This document shows, in pieces, positions 1 to 5,583 of a stretch of 9,477 nucleotides of DNA. The notes under the pieces were generated by a model. The model did no database searches. It saw nothing but the letters and a program-made list of their open reading frames with translations, and was not told the origin of the DNA. The stretch is taken from the NCBI GenBank assembly GCA_051745935.1, contig JBNJEM010000291.1, positions 1-9,477 on the forward strand, written 5' to 3'. The position numbers and the translations under genes were made by a program. Origin of the DNA: JBNJEM01 sp051745935 (GTDB lineage: Bacteria; Planctomycetota; Planctomycetia; Pirellulales; Pirellulaceae). Positions within the stretch are counted from its first letter, which is position 1. Each line of letters begins with the position of its first letter.

Positions 1-98
1 TCGGTCGTGGATAACTGTCTCCGCCGCGAGTCCGACCAACGGGAGGACGGCTTGCGTCGGGCAGCTTTCCAGCCGGGAAAATCGAACCGCCTGAAATA
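1..98 (-). repeat. Dispersed 101-bp element, copy 1 (cut by window edge)
   Basis: Read on the minus strand, this copy starts TATTTCAGG at 98 and runs to the window start, so the last few bases of the unit are missing. The central core (CCGTTGGTCGGACTC) is intact. It lies upstream of the BON-domain gene, and an ATG at 98-100 at its edge creates a longer but unlikely start for that gene. Confidence 0.85.
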
Positions 99-208
99 TG
101 CCTGGGTCGAAAGGAGCCGGAATGCGATTGTCGGGGCCCCGAAAAGATGGGAGTCAATTGGAAACAAGACTTGATTCATCGAAACCGATGCGATTGAGGG
201 AAAGAACC

Positions 209-472
209 ATGGATGAGAATGCCAAAACGCGTCAGATGACCGCCTCGTCTCGGGCTCCACGAGAGCCCCAACTGACGGAGGAAGTAACCCGTTCGCTGAG
301 GGCCACCGGCCGGCTCCCTCTGCGGCGCCTAAAGGTATCCAGCTCGGACGGAGTCGTGACGCTGCGGGGACGGGTCGGAAGTTACTATCACAAACAAATG
401 GCTCAAGCCGCGGCCTTGACCGTCATCAGCGCCCGGCAATTGGTCAATGAAGTCGAAGTGTCAAAAACCTAG
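209..472 (+). CDS. BON-domain protein
   Basis: This small protein of 87 residues is almost entirely one BON domain (about residues 22-84). The pattern is an N-terminal helix (LTEEVTRSLRATGRLPLRRL), then SSDGVVTLRGRVGSYYHKQ, an Ala-rich helix, and a final VNEVEV strand. BON domains are alpha/beta modules thought to bind membranes or phospholipids in OsmY-type proteins. No signal peptide or membrane segment is visible, so a cytoplasmic location is possible. I chose the ATG at 209 because GAGG lies about 9 bases upstream. An in-frame ATG at 98 would add 37 residues that do not look like protein and begins at the edge of a repeat. csrA follows 129 bases downstream on the same strand, so co-transcription is possible but unproven. 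The exact role is unknown. Confidence 0.85.
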   Translation: MDENAKTRQMTASSRAPREPQLTEEVTRSLRATGRLPLRRLKVSSSDGVVTLRGRVGSYYHKQMAQAAALTVISARQLVNEVEVSKT

Positions 473-496
473 ACGGATCAAGAATCCAACTGTCTG

Positions 497-520
497 CTCC
501 CTGGCGGGAATGCCAGGGGG
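497..520 (+). promoter_or_regulatory. Hairpin with GGA loop in the csrA leader
   Basis: CCCTGGC (499-505) pairs perfectly with GCCAGGG (512-518), and the stem extends by one wobble pair and one C-G pair to 497 and 520. The six-base loop is GGGAAT, so a GGA triplet is exposed. GGA in a hairpin loop is the known CsrA recognition feature. No T-run follows, which argues against a classical intrinsic terminator for the BON gene. The hairpin could instead be a terminator-like element, an mRNA stabiliser or a CsrA autoregulatory site. Confidence 0.5.
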
Positions 521-587
521 CCGGGAGAAGTGCTGGTCTGGAAATCGGTTCCCGTATCCAGCACGTGTCCATCGAAGCTCAACCGGC

Positions 588-594
588 AAAGGAG
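588..594 (+). promoter_or_regulatory. Shine-Dalgarno of csrA
   Basis: AAAGGAG lies 7 bases before the ATG at 602. It decides the start, since an upstream in-frame start at 530 would add 24 residues absent from all CsrA proteins. It also contains GGA, as expected if CsrA blocks its own translation. Confidence 0.8.
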
Positions 595-601
595 ATGCCT
601 G

Positions 602-835
602 ATGCTTATCTTAACGCGCAAAGTAGGGGAAACAATCCGTATCGGTGACGAGATTTCCGTGACCGTCTTGGCAGGGGGCGGGGGTCGGGTTCGCCTCGGA
701 GTTTCGGCGCCGCGCGACGTCAGCATTCGTCGCGAAGAACTGGTCGCTGAATCAGGATGCCAGCACGGGGCTCAAGCGGAAGGCGTCGGCTGGGATCATC
801 CATCCTGGTCCACTGGCGCCCCGTGCGCTCACTAA
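602..835 (+). CDS. csrA: Carbon storage regulator CsrA, translational regulator
   Basis: CsrA is a small homodimeric RNA-binding protein that binds GGA motifs in mRNA leaders and controls translation and mRNA stability. The first 50 residues match the family closely: MLILTRKVGETIRIGDEISVTVL, then GRVRLGVSAPRDVSIRREEL. The RNA-contacting residues known from the E. coli protein, L4, R6 and R44, are present, as is the GVxAPxxVxIxREE block. The protein is 77 residues, longer than the usual 60 to 70. The last 26 or so residues (SGCQHGAQAEG through GAPCAH) do not resemble a normal CsrA tail and may come from a shifted or lost stop codon. The neighbouring BON gene is upstream. No fliW or flagellar gene is seen in the window. 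Confidence 0.95.
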   Translation: MLILTRKVGETIRIGDEISVTVLAGGGGRVRLGVSAPRDVSIRREELVAESGCQHGAQAEGVGWDHPSWSTGAPCAH

Positions 836-870
836 CGGCCCGGCACCGTGGCCTGTGTAAAGGATCTCGT

Positions 871-971
871 ATACCGGTCGCGGATGACGTTGTCCGCCGC
901 GAGTCCGACCAACGGGAGGACGGGTTGCGTCGAGCAGTTTTCCACGCCGACAAATCCAACTGCCTGAAGTA
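871..971 (-). repeat. Dispersed 101-bp element, copy 2
   Basis: On the minus strand it runs from TACTTCAGG at 971 to CCGGTAT at 871, exactly 101 bases. The core (CCGTTGGTCGGACTC) is unchanged. Inside the right half, GCGGA and TCCGC can pair around an 8-base loop. It lies 35 bases downstream of the csrA stop. Confidence 0.9.
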
Positions 972-1232
972 TAACCGTTCGCGGGTAAGAGATTGTTATC
1001 CGTGGACTGTCCCACTGGCGTTGCACATCTTGAAGGAGGGCTTTGCCACAAGTGCAAATGCCGCGGGCTTCTGGGTGCGGGCCGTGTGGCGGTACCCGCG
1101 AACGGCGACGGGATATCTTGTCAAGCCCGTGAAAAACCAAGACACTCCAGGCATTGGAGCTGCTTTCATCCATGGCTGCCAGCTCGTGTTGGTCTAACAA
1201 CCCCGTTGCCGTTTTTGCTGGAGAAGTCCGGA

Positions 1233-1248
1233 AAAGTCCCGGGACTTT
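1233..1248. repeat. 16-bp perfect palindrome
   Basis: AAAGTCCCGGGACTTT reads the same on both strands, and a partial half-site (AAGTCCGG) lies just before it at 1224-1231. It could be an operator for a dimeric protein or a cruciform. There is no adjacent gene to link it to except the CPIC protein starting at 1412. Confidence 0.6.
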
Positions 1249-1411
1249 GCCTTCGTGGTCCAGTACCGATCTCGCCGTCCCGGCCGTCATTGACACGGGC
1301 CATTGCGTCGAGTAGAGTTCCACTAACAGGCGGAGTCGGTCCGTCGCCGTCACTGGTATCGACGGCAACCCGTCGGAACTGGCCCCTAATCCTACAGTCC
1401 TTCCTGCCAAC

Positions 1412-1921
1412 ATGTTTGTACAGCCCGCAACAAAGCTTGGTTCGCGTTCCCGAAGGTCCCTGGGCCGGAAAAGGTCCTCGGGTCAGAGGGGGGCCGTACC
1501 GTTTTGTTGTGGCTTAATTGGGAAAAGACTGGTTGCTTGGTCGCTCATCGCCCTCATGGCGATTGTCGCTGGAATGGGAGAAGGACTGCACTCACTTCCC
1601 GGCTGTGGTCATGCCCTTCGAGTGGGCGAGATGACCGTGCTATTGGGCGTCAATCTGCCCGAGTCCCAGGGTGCGGCTCGACGGGCCGAGACTGGACAAG
1701 GTCCCGTTGCTCATGGGCCGCATGATGAGCCGGACATTCCGATCTATGACGAAGATCTGTGTCCGATCTGCTCGACCGTGGGAAAAGTCTATTCCTTGAC
1801 CGACACGGTCCAGTTTGTTCTCACGATACCGCTGATCCATCCTTCTCCGGTGACTTTTCACCGGGACATGAACAATACTCGTGGTCGTCTTTTTCAGGCC
1901 CGAGCTCCCCCGGTGGTTTGA
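1412..1921 (+). CDS. Small one-pass membrane protein with CPIC motif (DUF2946-like)
   Basis: The 169-residue product has a basic N-terminus, one hydrophobic segment at about residues 40-56 (LVAWSLIALMAIVAGMG), then GEGLHSLPGCGHALRVG, an acidic stretch (DEPDIPIYDEDLCPICS) and a second hydrophobic stretch near 133-145. The CPIC pair with nearby His and Cys resembles the small CPxC-containing membrane proteins of the DUF2946 type, whose function is not known; metal binding is only an inference. The ATG at 1412 is the only ATG before the membrane segment, but it has no clear Shine-Dalgarno, and the first 35 residues are basic and low in complexity, so the true start may be a rarer codon further in. 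It stands alone, with spacers on both sides. Confidence 0.6.
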   Translation: MFVQPATKLGSRSRRSLGRKRSSGQRGAVPFCCGLIGKRLVAWSLIALMAIVAGMGEGLHSLPGCGHALRVGEMTVLLGVNLPESQGAARRAETGQGPVAHGPHDEPDIPIYDEDLCPICSTVGKVYSLTDTVQFVLTIPLIHPSPVTFHRDMNNTRGRLFQARAPPVV

Positions 1922-2399
1922 GTTTGGCTCGTCAATGGAGTTGCCGCGGGCGTCGCTTTCTGGCTAAGTCATGGCACACATGCCATCGGCGAGTGCGCCT
2001 GTGATTCCAGTAGTCTAAGTTGCCCGCTCCCTTTGCGCCTCGGTCGCTGATTTGGGAAACGATGCGATTGTTTTCTAATGGCGGTTAAGAGCATTGGGGC
2101 CCGCCGTTCGATTCGTTCCCCTTTCAAGTTCCACCCACGTTGTGGGCTGCCGCTTGAAGTCCAACGGCCAGCAACAAAACCTGTATCTTGCTTCCACAAC
2201 TCCTTGGGTGGCGGGGGGCGTGACTGATTTTGTCATTGTTTTTTTCGGACGGCCAAGACGACATGTTCGCCATTCGGCGATTCGTCATTCGGAGTTTTTT
2301 CGTGTATTCGTGTTTCGGGCTTCATTCCCGTGAACGCCGGTTGCGAAACCACGCTCGGTTATTTGGTTGCAGTACGATCGAGAACATCGCGAGGACATT
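1922..2399. other. Spacer upstream of the DUF1559 gene
   Basis: No gene is recognised here. The open frames on both strands lack motifs. The stretch must hold the promoter of the DUF1559 operon, but I see no convincing -35/-10 pair. A cluster of ATTCG words lies at 2272-2310. The Shine-Dalgarno of the next gene (GAGG, 2391-2394) is at the end. Confidence 0.5.
2272..2310. repeat. ATTCG-rich short repeat cluster
   Basis: ATTCG occurs four times in 39 bases (2272, 2280, 2287, 2306), with CATTCGG present twice. It looks like a degenerate microsatellite and is about 90 bases before the DUF1559 start codon. Confidence 0.5.
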
Positions 2400-3413
2400 A
2401 TGCACACGATCTCAAGAACTGAATTGGTATTTTGCCGAAATGGCGGCCTCCGGGGACGGGGCCGTTTGGGATTCACTCTGGTGGAACTCCTGGTGGTCAT
2501 TGCAATCATCGGCATTTTGGTTGCACTGCTGCTTCCGGCGGTCCAGGCGGCGCGGGAAAGCGCGAGGCGGACCCAATGCATCAACAATCTGAAACAGATC
2601 GGCCTGGCCTTCCACAATTACCATGACACGCACAAGTGTTTTCCACCATCTTATGTGATTCAGCCTGGCGGGGGTGGGGTTCACGGAGAGCCCGATGCGG
2701 CGACTCGAGATGCCGGGCCGGGATGGGCATGGGGAACGCTTCTTCTGCCGTTCCTGGAGCAGGCGCCGCTTCACGACACAATCGATTTCCGGCTTCCCTG
2801 CTGGGATCCGGCCAATCAGGCGGCCACGGAAACCCAACTCTCCGGCTTCTTATGCCCGTCGGCTACGGGGAGCAGCGGTCCAATGCCGGTCAAGGATGGC
2901 GCGGGCGGCACGTTGGCAACTTTCGGTCGCTCCTGTTACGTGGTCAACGCGGGACAAAACGAGCCCTGGCTTTTAACCGTCGACAGCTACGAGGGTATCG
3001 CCGATGGACCGCTTTACCGGAACTCACCCACGCGGATGGCGGATGTAACCGATGGGTTATCCAGTACGGTCTTTGTGGGAGAGCATCATCCGGTACTCAG
3101 TGACAAAACCTGGGTGGGCGTGGTCCCCGGCGCTATCGTTTGCCCCAAGCCGAGGTTTGCTTTCGGAGACTGCGAACCGGCTGGCATCCTGGTCAACTGT
3201 CATAGCGGCCCTTGCAGTTACGCCGACCCACCAGTCATTCACCCGCCCAACAGCCCGGTTGCCGCGCCGTGCCAAATGTATGCCGAACATCCAGGGGGAT
3301 GTAACGTGCTCTTGGGCGACGGGAGCGTGCGTTTCGTATCGGAAACGATTAACCAACTCACCTGGGCCGCCCTGTCGAGTAGCGCTGGAGACGAGGTTGT
3401 TGGTGAGTTCTAA
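2400..3413 (+). CDS. DUF1559 prepilin-like surface protein
   Basis: This is one of the very abundant DUF1559 proteins of planctomycetes, which have a type IV prepilin N-terminus and are thought to be exported and assembled or anchored like pseudopilins. Their exact role is unknown. The 337-residue product carries the prepilin cleavage motif GFTLVE at residues 24-29 followed by a hydrophobic helix (LLVVIAIIGILVALLLPAVQAA, to about 52). It continues with the family block ESARRTQCINNLKQIGLAFHNYHD. Near the end it has DVTDGLSSTVFVGEH and the H-X9-DG motif: H297, then PGGCNVLLG, then D307-G308. The ATG at 2400 is chosen because GAGG ends 5 bases before it and it gives a normal basic leader peptide; an earlier TTG start is less likely. 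The length is typical. It is probably co-transcribed with the lipoprotein gene at 3553. Confidence 0.95.
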   Translation: MHTISRTELVFCRNGGLRGRGRLGFTLVELLVVIAIIGILVALLLPAVQAARESARRTQCINNLKQIGLAFHNYHDTHKCFPPSYVIQPGGGGVHGEPDAATRDAGPGWAWGTLLLPFLEQAPLHDTIDFRLPCWDPANQAATETQLSGFLCPSATGSSGPMPVKDGAGGTLATFGRSCYVVNAGQNEPWLLTVDSYEGIADGPLYRNSPTRMADVTDGLSSTVFVGEHHPVLSDKTWVGVVPGAIVCPKPRFAFGDCEPAGILVNCHSGPCSYADPPVIHPPNSPVAAPCQMYAEHPGGCNVLLGDGSVRFVSETINQLTWAALSSSAGDEVVGEF

Positions 3414-3434
3414 CCCCGATGTCAACCATGGTTG

Positions 3435-3535
3435 TACTTCAGGCGGTCGGATTGGTCCGGATGGAAAGCTGCTCGACGCGAGCCGTCCTCCCGTTGGTCG
3501 GACTCGCGGCGGCCAAAGTCATTCGCGACCGCTAT
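3435..3535 (+). repeat. Dispersed 101-bp element, copy 3 (within operon)
   Basis: It runs from TACTTCAGG to CGCTAT, again 101 bases, on the plus strand. It fills most of the 139-base gap between the DUF1559 stop and the lipoprotein start. The GGAG that serves as ribosome-binding site for the lipoprotein begins 5 bases after its end. Confidence 0.9.
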
Positions 3536-3552
3536 ACACGGAGAAACGGATC

Positions 3553-3912
3553 ATGAATGTGGATCGGACAACGCGGTTCGTGGGCGTTTGGTTCGCCGTC
3601 GCGCTGGCCCTCTTGGCGTTGCCAGGGTGCGGTAAGCCTCAGGCCGCGCCGCGGAACCGAGCGCTGATTTCCTCGTTGCGAACCGCCGTCAACACGCAAA
3701 ACGCGGAATGGCTGGAAAAGAACGCGACGATCGTGGAAAAACGCCATGCGGCGGGTAAAATGAGCGACGAGGAATATGGAGAATTCCAGTCCATCATCGC
3801 CGCGGCCCGGGAGGGGCAATGGGAGAAAGCCGAGCAACAAACGATTGCCTTCCAGAAGGCCCAGCGGCCAACACGGGAAGAGATGGAGCGAGCCAGGCAC
3901 TTCAGTGATTAA
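3553..3912 (+). CDS. Small predicted lipoprotein downstream of DUF1559
   Basis: The 119-residue protein has a signal sequence (basic MNVDRTTRF, hydrophobic VGVWFAVALALLAL) and a lipobox ending LPGC, with Cys26 as the predicted lipidation site. The mature part is mainly helical and charged (NAEWLEKNATIVEKRHAAGKMSDEEYGEFQ). Planctomycete DUF1559 genes are often followed by a small lipoprotein gene of this type, and the two may act together at the cell surface; that link is an inference from position. The ATG at 3553 follows GGAG (3540-3543) by 9 bases. A longer open frame extends upstream through the repeat and the DUF1559 gene but is only a shadow. Function unknown. Confidence 0.85.
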   Translation: MNVDRTTRFVGVWFAVALALLALPGCGKPQAAPRNRALISSLRTAVNTQNAEWLEKNATIVEKRHAAGKMSDEEYGEFQSIIAAAREGQWEKAEQQTIAFQKAQRPTREEMERARHFSD

Positions 3913-3944
3913 CCCGGCATGCGACCATGTGGAACCGCTACGTG

Positions 3945-3969
3945 AGCTGTCCGAGCCGCTCGGACAGTT
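3945..3969. terminator. Hairpin between convergent genes
   Basis: CTGTCCGAG (3947-3955) and CTCGGACAG (3959-3967) form a perfect 9-bp stem with a CCG loop, extended by a G-T and an A-T pair. It sits between the lipoprotein stop (3912) and the stop of the opposing nucleotidyltransferase gene (3968), which suits a bidirectional terminator. No T-run is present. The same bases could also be former coding sequence of the nucleotidyltransferase tail. Confidence 0.5.
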
Positions 3970-4600
3970 ACCGCGGCAGGCGTTGGGTGACCGAGCGATC
4001 GATCAGGCCGACATCGAGCATGTCGCGCAAGTGGACCCGATCCTGGTCGCGAAAAGCGGTCAGCTTCATCTCGACCAGTTTCCCAAGTGATACCACGTGG
4101 CGACCGCCCGGGAGCGTCTGGCGCTCGTCCAACGTTGGAGCCGGCACCGGGTTCCCGGGCCGCACCTTCTCGCCAGCCCAGACAATATGGACCCCATGAC
4201 GGGGGTTAGGCGCGGTTCGATCGATGAACATGCCCCCGCCCATTGTCTCGAAATATACCCGTCGCGGATGACTTTCTCCGCCGCGAGTCCGACCAACGGG
4301 AGGACGGCTTGCGTCGGGCAGCTTTCCACCCGGAAAAATCCAACCGCCTGAAATATAGTCCATTCCGATCGACCTCGCCGCTTCCCGGGCAGTCGGAAGC
4401 GCCGCCCGATCCAACAATAGATCAATATCCTTTGTCGTGCGGACCGCGGAGGGATCCACCGTGGCGACCCACAGGGCAACCGCCTGCCCGCCTATGAACG
4501 CGTAACAAACACCTGCCTGGTCCAGCGCACGTGTGATTCGTTCCAAACGTTCCGAGACATTATCCAGGGCCATGAGATATCGTCCCCACATATCGTCCAT
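3968..4600 (-). CDS. Nucleotidyltransferase-like protein with in-frame repeat insertion
   Basis: The 210-residue product looks like a small nucleotidyltransferase-fold protein of the AbiEii/DUF6036-like kind, some of which act as toxins or antiviral factors. It shows YAFIGGQAVALW (about 33-42), a conserved Arg (R54) and KDIDLLLD (57-64) with D58 and D60 as the likely metal-binding pair. The C-terminal part has VHIVWAGEKVRP and LGKLVEMKLTAFRDQDRVHLRDMLDVGLID, typical of this family. Residues 83-116 are foreign: they are the translation of a copy of the 101-bp element, between MDY and FETMGGGMF. Removing them gives 176 residues, closer to what I recall of the family's size. The stop at 3968 comes just before in-frame codons reading LSERLGQLT, so a few tail residues may have been lost to a nonsense change. 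The ATG at 4600 is preceded by GGAG 12 bases upstream; ATG at 4591 is an alternative. A start at 4882 runs through another repeat and is rejected. Activity is uncertain. Confidence 0.8.
   Translation of the reverse strand: MDDMWGRYLMALDNVSERLERITRALDQAGVCYAFIGGQAVALWVATVDPSAVRTTKDIDLLLDRAALPTAREAARSIGMDYISGGWIFPGGKLPDASRPPVGRTRGGESHPRRVYFETMGGGMFIDRTAPNPRHGVHIVWAGEKVRPGNPVPAPTLDERQTLPGGRHVVSLGKLVEMKLTAFRDQDRVHLRDMLDVGLIDRSVTQRLPR
4255..4355 (-). repeat. Dispersed 101-bp element, copy 4 (inside a gene)
   Basis: On the minus strand it runs from TATTTCAGG at 4355 to GGGTAT at 4255, 101 bases. It differs from copy 6 at only about 3 positions. It is read through as 34 extra codons in the nucleotidyltransferase gene. 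The sequence around the join (GACTAT at the left, TATTTCGAG at the right) fits duplication of TA or TAT at an original GACTATTTCGAG site. Confidence 0.95.
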
Positions 4601-4726
4601 TGGTCTTGGTATCTCCGTTGCGTTGCGCGCCGTCGCCCAGCAGCATACTGCCGTGAACTGGCTCGGCGGATTCCACCCCGCCATGGTAGCCGACCAGTCG
4701 GGGGCGAAACGCCGCCGCAAAGGTTT

Positions 4727-4827
4727 ATACCGGCCGCAGATGACTTTGTCCGCCGTGAGTTCGACCAACGAGAGGACGGGCTGCGTCGGGCAACTCCCCA
4801 CCCGGACACATCCGACCGCCTGAAGTA
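4727..4827 (-). repeat. Dispersed 101-bp element, copy 5 (diverged)
   Basis: On the minus strand it runs from TACTTCAGG at 4827 to CCGGTAT at 4727, 101 bases. It is the most diverged full copy, with roughly 16 differences from copy 4, including changes in the usually constant core, yet the length is unchanged. It lies 127 bases upstream of the nucleotidyltransferase start. Confidence 0.9.
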
Positions 4828-4954
4828 TGCGCCGGGTTTCCATCGGATGCCCTCGGACAACCGTCCCGTCCGTCAGCGGCACCGAAGAGGGGGAGTCCTT
4901 CTCGGCTCACTTCAAACCTTTAACTGAGCAGGTTTTCACGGCCTGGTCAAGCGC

Positions 4955-5086
4955 GCACTGTTTGTCAGCGTGGCCGACTGCGGCCGGCGCGCGGGCGGCC
5001 TCCACGCCCTCTTCCGCGACGCCCACGTCGAATGTATGCCGAACGTGTCCAGGATACAATTGAATGTCGTCCTCGGAAGCCCCCGA
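4955..5086 (+). pseudogene. Possible remnant of a DUF1559-type C-terminus
   Basis: The frame reads GGLHALFRDAHVECMPNVSRIQLNVVL, which resembles the GGxNVLFxDGHVxF block that ends DUF1559 and related H-X9-DG proteins. The DG is DA here, there is no matching N-terminal prepilin segment upstream, and no stop follows soon after. It may be a decayed gene end or a coincidence. Confidence 0.2.
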
Positions 5087-5377
5087 GGCTGGTTCCGGAC
5101 GCCACGTTTGTTTGTTGACGACCCGTCGGACTGGTGGGCGGTTTCACCCCGGGACGGAGTCTTGGGGCGGTCCAGCGGGGCAGAGGGACGGCGCGGTGGT
5201 CGAGGCCGGCAAGTCCCATTGCCAGGAAGGCCTTCGAAACGTCGCGGCATCTTTGTTACAATCATGCCTGGATGGTGTTATCGCGGCGCTGCATGATGAA
5301 TCGTCCTTGAAGGGATGAGGGGGTTGGGCGTGGCCGAACGAAAACCCTTCAGCGCGCGGCGCCGCGCCAATCTCGGT

Positions 5378-5441
5378 AAGTTTGAGAGACTGAAAGTTTG
5401 AGAGACTGAAAGTTTGAGAGCCTGAAAGTTTGAGAGACTGA
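5378..5441. repeat. Tandem repeat, 4 x 16 bp
   Basis: AAGTTTGAGAGACTGA is repeated four times head to tail. The third unit has one change (GCC for GAC). The unit is not a multiple of three and is AT-richer than its surroundings. It lies about 140 bases upstream of the TIM-barrel gene. Such an array can vary in copy number. Confidence 0.9.
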
Positions 5442-5583
5442 TTCGGCCACCGCTCGTTACTGGGCCGCGGTTGAAATCGTCGTCCGCGCGGGCCATCCAG
5501 GCCGCGAGCCGAAGTGGCAGCGGCGCGTTCACCTGTAGTACCTATGTCAAGCAGCCTCAGCCAGGGAGTTGACGGAGATGAGC

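Larger units (their letters stand above)
836..1411. other. Gene-poor spacer after csrA
   Basis: No convincing gene was found. The stretch contains repeat copy 2 (871-971) and a perfect 16-bp palindrome at 1233-1248. A long open frame runs on the minus strand (1413-832), but it passes straight through the repeat and has no recognisable motif or ribosome-binding site, so I treat it as a chance open frame in GC-rich DNA. The part from 990 to 1200 is unrecognised. Confidence 0.55.
4601..5583. other. Long gene-poor spacer
   Basis: No intact gene was recognised in this 983-base stretch. It holds repeat copy 5 (4727-4827), a possible remnant of a DUF1559-like C-terminus (about 4955-5086), and a four-unit tandem repeat (5378-5441). 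The remaining open frames are Arg/Pro/Gly-rich with no motif, as expected by chance in GC-rich DNA. The promoters of the nucleotidyltransferase gene (minus) and the TIM-barrel gene (plus) should lie at its two ends. Confidence 0.55.

Noticed and set aside
98..208. Longer BON protein start at ATG 98
   Set aside because: It begins at the edge of repeat copy 1, adds non-conserved residues and lacks the GAGG found before ATG 209.
871..971. The repeat as an integron attC site or CRISPR unit
   Set aside because: GTTGGAT resembles one attC core, but the complementary core is missing and no integrase is present. Copies are dispersed in both orientations without regular spacers, so it is not CRISPR.
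832..1413. Long minus-strand open frame of 193 residues
   Set aside because: It runs through repeat copy 2, has no motif, no ribosome-binding site and a composition like chance frames in GC-rich DNA.
4601..4882. N-terminal extension of the nucleotidyltransferase to 304 residues
   Set aside because: The extra part is mostly translated repeat copy 5 and unrelated sequence, while the family start (MDDMWGRYLMALDNV) is at 4600 with GGAG upstream.
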